Origin: Candidatus Izimoplasma sp. HR2
GTDB lineage: Bacteria; Bacillota_I; Bacilli_A; Izemoplasmatales; Izemoplasmataceae
Reading direction: 5' to 3'
Assembly (NCBI GenBank): GCA_000753575.1
Contig: JRFF01000011.1
Span: forward strand, 1-64,000
DNA: 64,000 bases
Part shown: positions 36,156 to 45,100 of the stretch, one piece after another
Layout of the letters: every line of letters begins with the position of its first letter
Numbering within the stretch: position 1 is the first letter of the stretch
The notes under the pieces: generated by a model
What the model was told of the DNA's origin: nothing
Databases searched by the model: none
What the model saw: the letters and a program-made list of their open reading frames with translations, nothing else
Made by a program: the position numbers and the translations under genes

Positions 36156-37920
36156 ATTACTAAAATATACAGGGAAGTATTATCAGAATATAATTGTATC
36201 ATTAACAGCGATGTTAGTGCAGGTTTGGGCAGGATTTAAAATTCCATTATTAATGAAAGATATAATTGATGAAGCTATACCAAATAAAGATTATGATGAT
36301 TTATTAAGGACAACTATTTTAATGGTTGCAGTTGCATTATTTGGTCTTGGAGCAGGATTATTAAATAATTATAATTCACAAAAAGTATCACAATTTGCAA
36401 GTGCAGATTTAAGATTAGATTTATTTAAAAAGATTCAATCTTTATCTTTTACAAATATAGATAAATTTAAAACTAGTAGGTTAATTACATCATCTACTAA
36501 TGATATAGTAAGAATCCAACAATTTTATCAAATGCTTCTTAGAATTATAGTAAGAGCACCATTAATGATTGGGTTTGGATTGTTTATGGCAATATCTTTG
36601 AATAAAGATTTGTCTAATATTTTTTATGTATCAATGCCGATTTTGGTAATTGCGATTATTATCATTATGATTATTGCATTTCCAAAGTTTACTAAAGTAC
36701 AAAAAACTGTTGATGAATTAAATAAAACAGTATTAGAAACTGCGAATGCGCCTAGAGTTATTAAATCATTTGTTTCAATAAAACATGAGAATGATAAATT
36801 TGAAGCAGCAAATGAACTTTTTAGAAAAACTAATACTGCAGCTGAGAAAGTAATGACTTTTGCTGATCCTATTATTATGTTTATCTTTAATGCAAGTTTA
36901 GCAGGGTTAATCTATTTAAGTGCTTACTATTTAGACTTAGGTACTTTCCCATTAATGACTAACGATAGTGGAGATTTGATACCAAAAGTTGGGGAGATAA
37001 TTGCATTTAGTAATTTTAGTATGCAAATACTATTTGGATTAATGATGTTTGCAATGATGATGATTTTTATATCACGAGCAAGTGTTAGTGCAAAAAGAAT
37101 TATGGAAATATTTAATGAGGAAGTTGATTTAACGAATAAAGATAATGCTTTAAAAGATATTACTATAACAGGAAATATTGAGTTTAGAAATGTTAGTTTT
37201 AATTATGGTGAAGAAGGATTAAATGTATTGGAAAAAATTAATTTTAAAATTAAAAGTGGAGAAACTATTGGAATAATCGGTTCAACTGGTAGTGGTAAAA
37301 CTTCATTAATTAATTTAATTCCTAGATTATATGATGTTTCTGATGGATCTGTTTCCTTAGATGGTGAAGATGTTAGGAATTTTGATTTAGAAACTTTAAG
37401 ATCGCAAATAAGCGTTGTTACTCAAACAGCGACTGTATTTAGTGGATCTATTGGTACAAATATTGCACAAGGTAAAAAAGATGCTGATATGGCTGATTAT
37501 AAAGAAGCTGCTAAGAATGCATCTGCATTAGGATTTATTGAAGATTATGATGATTTCTTTAATCATCAAATTCAACAAAAAGGTTCTAATTTAAGTGGTG
37601 GAGAAAAACAAAGGTTATCTTTAAGTAGAGCGTTTATTAGAAAACCTAAGATTTTAATTTTAGATGATTCTACTAGTGCAGTTGATGCTAAGAGTGAAGA
37701 ATCTATATTAAAGGCTATTAATAAATTATCAAAAAATATGACTACTTTAGTTATTAGTCAAAAAATATCTACAATTAAAGATATGGACAAAATTATTGTC
37801 TTAGATACTCTTGGAAGACTTGATGGATTTAATAGTCATGAAGAGTTACTTAAAACGAGCAAGGTGTATGCTGAAATTGCACTCTCTCAAGTTGGTAATG
37901 GGGGTGACTTTGATGAATAA
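36139..37920 (+). CDS. heterodimeric ABC exporter subunit (degenerate half, H-loop Gln)
   Basis: A 593-residue half-transporter: six membrane helices and a nucleotide-binding domain with Walker A GSTGSGKTS, signature LSGGEKQRL, Walker B ILILDDS (D510 instead of catalytic Glu). The switch histidine is also lost: the H-loop reads VISQKIS with Q541. Both changes mark the non-catalytic half of a heterodimer. The start lies within the last codons of tetR, and its own end overlaps the partner by 8 nt, so all three genes are translationally coupled. Confidence 0.9.
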   Translation: MGNLNRLLKYTGKYYQNIIVSLTAMLVQVWAGFKIPLLMKDIIDEAIPNKDYDDLLRTTILMVAVALFGLGAGLLNNYNSQKVSQFASADLRLDLFKKIQSLSFTNIDKFKTSRLITSSTNDIVRIQQFYQMLLRIIVRAPLMIGFGLFMAISLNKDLSNIFYVSMPILVIAIIIIMIIAFPKFTKVQKTVDELNKTVLETANAPRVIKSFVSIKHENDKFEAANELFRKTNTAAEKVMTFADPIIMFIFNASLAGLIYLSAYYLDLGTFPLMTNDSGDLIPKVGEIIAFSNFSMQILFGLMMFAMMMIFISRASVSAKRIMEIFNEEVDLTNKDNALKDITITGNIEFRNVSFNYGEEGLNVLEKINFKIKSGETIGIIGSTGSGKTSLINLIPRLYDVSDGSVSLDGEDVRNFDLETLRSQISVVTQTATVFSGSIGTNIAQGKKDADMADYKEAAKNASALGFIEDYDDFFNHQIQQKGSNLSGGEKQRLSLSRAFIRKPKILILDDSTSAVDAKSEESILKAINKLSKNMTTLVISQKISTIKDMDKIIVLDTLGRLDGFNSHEELLKTSKVYAEIALSQVGNGGDFDE

Positions 37921-39889
37921 ACAAGAAAAAATGAAAATGAAGAAACAAGAAATGATGAAAAACATGAAGAAACCTGTTGATCCATTTAAAGAATATGATC
38001 ATAAGAATAATGTGTTAGACAAAATTAAAATCAAGAAAAGAAATGAAGCAACAAAAGATTATTCAAAAGAAATGAATAAAACACAAGGTAGATCTAGAGG
38101 TCCTGGTAGAACTATGTATCTTGGTGGTAAAGCAAGTGATACAAGAGGGACAGCTTTAAGAATTTGGAGATATTTAGGAAAATACCAAGCAGGATTAATT
38201 GTTGTTATTATTGGTGTAATTTTGACAAGTGCACTTGGTGCATTAATTCCATGGCTATTTGCAAAAGCCATTGATGATTATATTTTACTATCTGATTTTA
38301 GTGGTGCTGTTAATATTGCAATGATTTTAGTATTTATTGCATTGTTTACTAGTATAGTTAGATTTATAGCTAGATATACAATGGCAATTATTTCTCAAAG
38401 AACTGTTAAGAAGATAAGGAAAGATGCTTTTGATAAATTACAAAAGCTTTCTGTTAATTATTATGATACAAATCAAGCAGGAGATATTGTTTCAAGAATT
38501 ACTAATGATGTTGATTTAATTAGTAATAGTTTATCAACATTTACAATTGAAATGTTTGGTTCTGTTGTTACTCTTATTGTTTCGTTATTCATGATGTTTT
38601 ACGTAAACTGGGCACTAGCAATAGTAGTAATATTGTTTGTTCCTATAATGGTATTTTTCACAATGAAAGTATCAAAAGTTACTAGAAAAGGATTTGTTGC
38701 TCAACAAAAACATTTAGGAGCATTAAATAGTATAACTGAGGAAAGTATTTCAGGATTAAAAATTATAAAATTATATTCTCAAGAATCAGAGATTATTAAC
38801 GAATATGGAAGAAAAAATGAAGAGTTAAGAAAAGCAGGTTTTAAAGCTCAAGTTTGGGCTGGAGTTATTATGCCAGTAATTAACTTTATGAATAATTTTA
38901 TCTATTTATTAATAGCAGCAATGGGTGGATTACTTGCAATATCTGGAAAAGTAGCTATTACTGTTGGAGATATCTCAGCTATTACGATGTATGCAAGACA
39001 GTTTATTAGACCGATAGCGAACTTAGCACAGTTATTTAATTCTTTACAACAAGGACTTGCTGGTGCTGAAAGAGTATTTAGTTTAATTGATGAAGAAGAT
39101 GAGTATGTTGGAGATGGAGATGTTGAAGTAGAAAAATTTAATGGTTGTGTTCAATTTAATGATGTTACATTTGGATATGTCAAAGATAAGATAGTCTTAA
39201 AGAACATCTCATTTGAAGCACCTGCTGGTGAGACTGTTGCGATAGTTGGACCAACAGGTAGTGGTAAAACAACTATTATTAATCTTTTAAACCGTTTTTA
39301 TGATATTAATAGTGGAAGTATTGAAATTGATAATATAAATATTAATACATATAAAAAAGATGATTTAAGAAATAAAATAGGAGTAGTTTTACAAGATACA
39401 AATTTATTTAGTGGTACTGTTTATGAAAATATCATTTATGGAGATTTAACTGCTTCTAAAGATAAAGTAATAAATGCTGCTAAAATGGCTAATGCGTATG
39501 ACTTCATTATGAAGTTACCTCATGGTATGGATAGTGAAGTATATGAAGGTGGACAAAACTTTAGCCAAGGTGAAAGACAGTTAATCTCGATTGCTAGAAC
39601 TATATTGTCTGATCCAGATATTTTAATTCTTGATGAAGCAACGTCAAACGTTGATACTAGAACTGAGTTTAAAATTCAAGAAAGTATGAGAACACTGATG
39701 AAGGGAAGAACCAGTTTTGTAATTGCACATAGACTTCAAACAATTAGAAATGCACATAAGATAATTGTTATTAATGATGGAATGTTAATAGAAAGTGGAA
39801 CTCATCATGAGTTGTTGGAATATAAAGGATTCTATTATGATTTATATACAACTCAATTTAAAGATTTAGTAAAAGACTTAGAAGGTTAG
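37913..39889 (+). CDS. heterodimeric ABC exporter subunit (catalytic half, N-terminal extension)
   Basis: A 658-residue half-transporter with Walker A GPTGSGKTT, degenerate signature FSQGERQLI, Walker B ILILDEATS (catalytic E575) and IAHRLQ. An unusual N-terminal extension of about 75 residues, very rich in Lys, Met and Gln (MKMKKQEMMKNMKK), precedes the first membrane helix. GGGGGTGAC selects ATG 37913; the frame is open further upstream inside the partner gene. Forms the active ATP site with the preceding subunit. Its 3' end is echoed by a remnant at 50733-50780. Confidence 0.9.
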   Translation: MNKQEKMKMKKQEMMKNMKKPVDPFKEYDHKNNVLDKIKIKKRNEATKDYSKEMNKTQGRSRGPGRTMYLGGKASDTRGTALRIWRYLGKYQAGLIVVIIGVILTSALGALIPWLFAKAIDDYILLSDFSGAVNIAMILVFIALFTSIVRFIARYTMAIISQRTVKKIRKDAFDKLQKLSVNYYDTNQAGDIVSRITNDVDLISNSLSTFTIEMFGSVVTLIVSLFMMFYVNWALAIVVILFVPIMVFFTMKVSKVTRKGFVAQQKHLGALNSITEESISGLKIIKLYSQESEIINEYGRKNEELRKAGFKAQVWAGVIMPVINFMNNFIYLLIAAMGGLLAISGKVAITVGDISAITMYARQFIRPIANLAQLFNSLQQGLAGAERVFSLIDEEDEYVGDGDVEVEKFNGCVQFNDVTFGYVKDKIVLKNISFEAPAGETVAIVGPTGSGKTTIINLLNRFYDINSGSIEIDNININTYKKDDLRNKIGVVLQDTNLFSGTVYENIIYGDLTASKDKVINAAKMANAYDFIMKLPHGMDSEVYEGGQNFSQGERQLISIARTILSDPDILILDEATSNVDTRTEFKIQESMRTLMKGRTSFVIAHRLQTIRNAHKIIVINDGMLIESGTHHELLEYKGFYYDLYTTQFKDLVKDLEG

Positions 39890-39896
39890 GATAATT

Positions 39897-39948
39897 ATAC
39901 AAAAAATGATAATCACATACTTGTGATTATCATTTTTTGTATAAGATT
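39897..39948. terminator. 21-bp perfect stem terminator, bidirectional
   Basis: Positions 39897-39917 pair perfectly with 39922-39942 around a TACT loop. The stem contains A6/T6 tracts that act as the U-tail in both directions. The stop codon of the converging regulator gene (TGA, minus strand, 39930-39932) lies inside the stem. Confidence 0.88.
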
Positions 39949-40865
39949 TGTTTTTTGTATTTAGGTATTAATTCAAGTGGGTCTTTTTTAAAATCTGAAA
40001 TTAATTCCCTATGAAACATCTCTAGTTCGTAAGGATTCTCCTTTGATATGGCATTAGACAGACATTTAATTGCTTCTATTTCAGCTTCTTGAACGTATCC
40101 TAGCTTCAATAATGATAATGCTTTGACATATCTTAAATGAGATAGAGAGCCAAAGTCTGAGTGCAATATAGAGTATTTAATTCCGCTATCTGATACAGAG
40201 TTACTATCCTCATATTTATTAAGTCTTGATAGGAATAAGCTAACATTCGCATATATTGAAGGTAATATATTACTTGACTCAGAGCTAATATAAATCATAT
40301 CTTTATTATTTAAGATTTGAATTAGTTTATTTAATGCAATTTCCTTTTTAAACTCCACTTCAATTTGAGCAATTAATTGCAAAGATATTAAATCAACAAA
40401 ATCGAACGCACTTTTTTTAATACAATTAGGATAATCAGCAACTAAGGATGCTTTATCTAAAGTATTTTTTGAATTAGTTGCTTTATTAATGTATTCAGCT
40501 TTTAATATACAGAAATCCAAAAATCGTTCATTTTGAATACTGATAAGCATGTCTTTGTTAATAGATTTATGTATTTTTTGAAAATTAGTAAAATCTCTAG
40601 AAACAATTGTTTTATATAGCTCTTTAATTTTCCTTAACTCATATCTATCTTTTTCGCTAGCACTATAGTAAAAGTCACTTGGACTAATTCCAAGCTTTTC
40701 ACAAAATTCTATTATTTTTAAATGTGTCAGAGTTCTTTCCCCAGATAAATATCTTCTATAAAGTCTAGAATCACATATATCCCCACATAAATCATCAACA
40801 GTTATTTTATATTTTCGTCTTAGATTATCAAGATGATAAGCATAATTTTGTACAATAATATTCAT
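39930..40865 (-). CDS. RRNPP-type (Rgg/PlcR-like) HTH-TPR transcriptional regulator
   Basis: About 311 residues. The first 65 form an XRE-type HTH (DDLCGDICDSRLYRRYLSGE, then LKIIEFCEKLGISPSDFYY, the order seen in Rgg/PlcR/MutR proteins). The remaining 240 are all-helical with TPR-like units, e.g. LRYVKALSLLKLGYVQEAEIEA. RRNPP regulators bind re-imported signalling peptides through the TPR domain. A divergent gene for a 43-residue secreted peptide begins 79 nt upstream, the usual partner. GAGGGG selects ATG at 40865. It shares a GC-rich palindrome (40881-40895) with the peptide promoter. Probably the controller of the RHS island; that is inference. Confidence 0.78.
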   Translation of the reverse strand: MNIIVQNYAYHLDNLRRKYKITVDDLCGDICDSRLYRRYLSGERTLTHLKIIEFCEKLGISPSDFYYSASEKDRYELRKIKELYKTIVSRDFTNFQKIHKSINKDMLISIQNERFLDFCILKAEYINKATNSKNTLDKASLVADYPNCIKKSAFDFVDLISLQLIAQIEVEFKKEIALNKLIQILNNKDMIYISSESSNILPSIYANVSLFLSRLNKYEDSNSVSDSGIKYSILHSDFGSLSHLRYVKALSLLKLGYVQEAEIEAIKCLSNAISKENPYELEMFHRELISDFKKDPLELIPKYKKQILYKK

Positions 40866-40880
40866 ACTACCCCTCAAAAC

Positions 40881-40895
40881 GGGCCCCACAGGCCC
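40881..40895. promoter_or_regulatory. GGGCC-N5-GGCCC palindrome between regulator and pro-peptide
   Basis: A GC-only inverted repeat in a very AT-rich gap. For the rightward gene a -10-like TAAAAT lies at 40908-40913, but no TTGACA-like -35 exists; the palindrome occupies that position, as expected for an activator-dependent promoter. Candidate binding site of the RRNPP regulator. Confidence 0.5.
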
Positions 40896-40943
40896 TTATA
40901 TTTTATGTAAAATAATAATACCATAGAATCATGGAGGGAAAAA

Positions 40944-41075
40944 ATGAAAAAGAAAATTGCATTACTAGTAGTAATGGTATTATCGATGTTTTGTTTAGTA
41001 AATGGGTTAGCAACGAAGGTAAGTGCTGATGGAAATGGTGTTACACCTGTTGATTCACCTGACCCACAACCTTAA
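40944..41075 (+). CDS. secreted signalling pro-peptide (PapR/Phr-like), 43 residues
   Basis: A strong GGAGGG (40933-40938) precedes an ATG opening a 43-codon gene. The product has a KKK start, a hydrophobic core (IALLVVMVLSMFCLVNG), a likely signal-peptidase site after KVSA, and a short Pro/Asp-rich tail, DGNGVTPVDSPDPQP. This is the layout of PapR, NprX, Phr and other RRNPP pro-peptides, whose C-terminal 5-10 residues are the signal. Its position divergent to the HTH-TPR regulator supports this. The mature peptide (perhaps the last 5-8 residues) would be trimmed outside and re-imported by an oligopeptide permease not found in this window. Confidence 0.75.
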   Translation: MKKKIALLVVMVLSMFCLVNGLATKVSADGNGVTPVDSPDPQP

Positions 41076-41115
41076 TACTAATTATACAACATTTTAATAT
41101 TATTATTCAAGTAGA

Positions 41116-41146
41116 CGAAAATAGTAGATAATAATCTACGTTTTCG
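41116..41146 (+). terminator. hairpin after the pro-peptide gene
   Basis: CGAAAA-(TA)-GTAGAT-AATA-ATCTAC-(G)-TTTTCG, with a small internal loop. No T-run follows, so it may be a weak terminator or an RNA processing/stability element separating the peptide gene from the downstream genes. Confidence 0.45.
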
Positions 41147-41173
41147 CAGTAATTTTCTGAAAGGAGAGATATT

Positions 41174-41455
41174 ATAGGAATCGAGCAAATAGTTCAAGTT
41201 GAACTAAAAGCCTTAAGTAGAACAATATGTGAGTACTCAACTGATAATTATATAACAAGTTATGCTGAACAGATTAGTAAAATTAATTATCCTGAAGAAA
41301 AAAGTAAATTACGAATTTTGATAGAAAAACTAATTGATTGGTATTCTGATGAGATAAAGATAATTAAAGATGGAGAGTATATACATAGTAAGGAGTCACA
41401 TATAAAGAGTTATAGATTACTCAAAGAAATGAAAGAATTATTAAAGACGGATTAA
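41174..41455 (+). CDS. small hypothetical protein with a non-standard start codon
   Basis: An open frame of about 93 codons, bounded upstream by a stop at 41150-41152, has no ATG, GTG or TTG until about codon 47. Yet a perfect AAGGAGAG (41161-41168) sits at the right distance from ATA 41174 (7 nt after AGGAG) or ATT 41171. The product is helical and charged, with VELKALSRTICEYS, LRILIEKLIDWYSDEIK and KSYRLLKEMKELL segments; no family recognised. It is followed 17 nt later by the HNH gene. It could be translated from ATA/ATT at low level, be a gene whose ATG was mutated, or reflect a base error. Size and position would suit an immunity or accessory protein. Confidence 0.5.
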   Translation: MGIEQIVQVELKALSRTICEYSTDNYITSYAEQISKINYPEEKSKLRILIEKLIDWYSDEIKIIKDGEYIHSKESHIKSYRLLKEMKELLKTD

Positions 41456-41471
41456 GGAAAGAGGTAAAAAA

Positions 41472-41756
41472 ATGAATTTTTCAGATTCAGTAATTGATAA
41501 AGTTTGGGAAAAAGGAAAAGTAATATCAGGAGTGAATCCTAAAGTAAAAAGAAAAGATAAATGCGGAGGGACAATAGCTAAGTCAGCATATGGAGATCAT
41601 AATAGTAATTTTGGATGGGATATAGATCATATAAAACCATCTTCAAAAGGTGGAACTAATGTATTATCAAACCTACAGCCTTTACATTGGAAGAATAATG
41701 CGAATAAAGGTGATGGACCAGATAATCCAAGCAGCTATTGTGTGATAAAGAAATAA
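41472..41756 (+). CDS. small HNH nuclease
   Basis: A 94-residue stand-alone HNH domain. GWDIDHIKPSSKGGTNVLSN gives the DH of the metal-binding motif, followed by LQPLHWKNNANKGD with the N and H/N ligands. The family to which this belongs (IDKVWEKG...CGG...YGD...DIDHI) occurs both alone and as toxin tips of polymorphic RHS/CDI proteins. No signal peptide. AAAGAGG precedes the ATG. Position in front of a giant RHS gene suggests an orphan toxin or a nucleic-acid-acting accessory; a plain housekeeping nuclease is less likely. Confidence 0.82.
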   Translation: MNFSDSVIDKVWEKGKVISGVNPKVKRKDKCGGTIAKSAYGDHNSNFGWDIDHIKPSSKGGTNVLSNLQPLHWKNNANKGDGPDNPSSYCVIKK

Positions 41757-41759
41757 GTT

Positions 41760-41787
41760 AAGAAGAGTACTAAGAAGTATTCTTCTT
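41760..41787 (+). terminator. 12-bp hairpin between HNH and DUF3892-like genes
   Basis: AAGAAGAGTACT pairs with AGTATTCTTCTT (one G-T pair) around AAGA, with a very short T tail. Probably a weak terminator or processing site that lowers expression downstream. Confidence 0.5.
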
Positions 41788-41818
41788 TATATTAATTTAG
41801 AAGAAAGGAGGAGGAAAA

Positions 41819-42091
41819 GTGAAAGTTACTAAGATTAAAATGCTAGTAGAAGATTCTCAAGAATTTGAGGAAATAGATTCTCTATATTTAGAAGGAGCTG
41901 ATGTAGAACAATTTTATAAAAAGGCGATAGTTTATGATTATTTAAAAAAGAGTACTAGTAATGAAATAAATGTTGATGGATATCCAAATACATATCTTCA
42001 ACCTGTTTTGAGCTCTAAAGATGAGAAGTATGTTAGAAGCATAAAAAACGGAACTGTAAATGATAACTTAATGAAATTACCAAGAGAATAA
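41819..42091 (+). CDS. DUF3892-like small protein
   Basis: A 90-residue cytoplasmic protein starting with GTG after a strong AGGAGGAGG. The C-terminal segment KYVRSIKNGTVNDNLMKLPRE matches the hallmark of DUF3892 proteins (Y-[LV]-R-[ST]-x-x-[DN]-G-T-x-x-[DN]-N-L-x-x-L-P). Function of this family is unknown to me; members are often near toxin or phage genes. It lies between the HNH gene and the RHS giant, so an immunity or chaperone role is possible but speculative. Confidence 0.6.
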   Translation: MKVTKIKMLVEDSQEFEEIDSLYLEGADVEQFYKKAIVYDYLKKSTSNEINVDGYPNTYLQPVLSSKDEKYVRSIKNGTVNDNLMKLPRE

Positions 42092-42118
42092 GTATAAAAA
42101 ATAGAAGGAGAAAAGAAT

Positions 42119-45100
42119 ATGTTTAAGAGGATAAGAAAGCCAATAACAACGAAAGAAACAATGAGTTTTGTATTTTTGTTAAACTCATTTAGAAAGTTTT
42201 TAACAATTATTGCAATATTAGGAATGATATGGGGATATGTTCCATGGAAACAAATTGAAGCAGCTGTTATAGAGGAAGTCCAAATAACGGATTTATCAGA
42301 AGAAATTGATTCTAGTATTCAAGAAGAAAATATTTATGAAAGTGTAGACTTGAATCCTAGTTTAGTTCCAATTGATTTTGAAGATATCACTAAAAGAACT
42401 GAGACAGAGAAACACTTCCGAAAAATTGATGGAACTTATGAAGTAGCAATATATGACCAACCTATTCATTACTATGAAAATGGTGAGTGGAAAGATATAG
42501 ATAATAGTTTATCTGAAAATGGAACTGTTTTTGAAACGAAAGCGAACAAATTTAAATTAAAATTCCCAAAAAAACTAGATGATAATAAACAAATTAAACT
42601 AACACTTGATGGGTATAGTATTGATTGGAGTATTCTTAATATAGAATCATCAGATATTGATGTCGATGATTCTACATATAGTCCAAACAATATTAAAGAA
42701 TTAACAAATGTAAATCAAGCAATTATTTACAAGGATATTCAAATAAATGTAGATATTGAATATATTGTAACTGGAGATAGAGTAAAAGAAAATATAATAC
42801 TTAATGAGTATATTCAAGGATTTAGTTTAACATTTGAGTATAAATTGAAAGATTTAGAAATTATTCAAGATGATGAAGGTAATATATTATTTATAAATGA
42901 AGATAATGAAGTTATCTTCACTTTTGAAGAGTTATATATGTTTGATGTTAATGAAGATTTGTCATATGATATTGAGTTTCAGCTAATAGAAACTGGAAAT
43001 AAAACATATGAAATTATTATTACACCAAACGATGAGTGGTTACAAAATGCTGCATACCCAGTAGTGATTGATCCTACTCTTAAGAGTGATACAACAACTA
43101 TGAATATATATGACACATATATATCCGAAAGTTCTCCAACAACTAATTATGCATCTTCTACGTATATGCCTGTTTCTAGTTCAAGTTCAGCTAGTGAATA
43201 TAGAGCATTATTATATTTTTATATTCCATCTAGTATAATGGATCAAGTAATTACATATTCTTATTTGACATTAACTAAAAGCTCAGCTACTGTTGGTAGA
43301 CAAATTAACTTGTATAAAAATACTGAAACTTTTTCAAGTGGGTCAGCAACATGGGCAAATGCTCCTGCATTTGATACAAGGGTAGTAGATTATCATGTAA
43401 TCACGTCAGATAGTAAATATATATTTGATATAACTAAATCAGTAAAAGAATGGCAAGCAACTGGTAGCACAAGAACTACAGGATTTACTATTACTGATGA
43501 TGAATGGTATGGAGCTTATAATTCTGTAAAACAAATGGGATACTCAACAGTTTCAAGTAGACCATTAGTTACAATAGGGTATGAAGAACCTTCAGGATTA
43601 AAAGATTACTGGACTTACACTTCTCAAGATATGGGAATGATAGGTACAGGATATATTAGTGATTATACAGGGAATTTAACATGGGTACGTAATGAGTATT
43701 CATTGGATAATGATTATATGTCTTTAACTCTCAACTTTTTCCATAATAATCATTCAAGATCAGTTGATATTGGTTATGGTGATGGATGGAGAACAAATTA
43801 TAATATTCAAATCTTAACTGATTCAGTAAGCGGAAAGTATTACATGCAAAATCCAGATGGTAATAAAATATACTTTATGAATGAAGAATGTGTAACAGTT
43901 TATTCAGGAGTACAACAATGTACTTCGATTTCTGAAGATGGATCAAGAATGATTCTTGAGAGAAATACATATCTTGGTGCAAATCAAAGTATGAATATTG
44001 TAACAATTTCAAATCTTAAATATAATTTTAACTCTTCAGGAAGATTAACAAATATATATAATTTGAAGACACAACATTATATTAGAGTATATTATATAGA
44101 TACTACATCTCAAAAAATAGACTATGTAAAAGATGAAGCGGAAAATAGAATTGAATTCACGTATGATTCAACCAGGTTAATTAAAACTGAAGTACAGTTA
44201 AAACAACCTGACTCTTCACTTAGAGAAGTAGAAAAAAATCATTACTATTATGATGCTGATAATAATATAAATTATATGTTAAGAGCATATCGATATGGTA
44301 CTGATACAAATACCTCTTGGTCTAGTTATGAAAGACTAGAATATACATTTGATAGTAATAATAAAATGGTAGATGGACAAAATACAACAAATTCTTATAA
44401 AATAGAATATGGATATGACTCTCAATATCGTGTAGACAATGTTATTACTACTGACAGTGGATTGAATATTGGTGAACTTAATATTACTTATGAACTTGGG
44501 AAAACAACATATACAGATTTTGAAGGAGATAGTATATATTATATATTTGATAATTATGGACACACTGTAAATGTAATGGATGACTTTGGAAATGCAACTT
44601 TCTATAAATATAGTGGTCTTTTTCCAAATGCTGCAGGTATTTGGTATTCAGACGCAGATTTTAGTATTATTGATGTAGATCCAAATTATTACAACAATCA
44701 TAATTTAATCGAAAGTTCAGATGTTATTAAACAACAACATAATCCTATTGTTAATCATGGGTTTGAATTAGGAACATGGGGATGGACAATGATTGAAGGG
44801 ACGAATGGCCAAATTAACAACTCATCTTATTCAAATATTGGCAATCAATCACTTTCAATTGAGTCTGCATCAACTACATCTTATTCTTATGCATATCAAA
44901 GTATATATTTAGAAGCAGGAAGTTACACAGCTTCTGTATGGATAGATAATCCTGGAGGAAGTCCTGGAGCATATATTGATGTAACAGGTGAAACATCATC
45001 TGGTACAGTAAATAAGATATATAACTCAGATGGATGGGAGAAAGTTGAATTGACTTTCTATATAAGTACTCCTAGAACTATTACTATAAAATTAGTTAAT

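Noticed and set aside
37811..37912. Earlier start of the second TetR-operon ABC subunit
   Set aside because: It would lie fully within the coding end of the partner gene without a ribosome site; ATG 37913 follows GGGGGTGAC.
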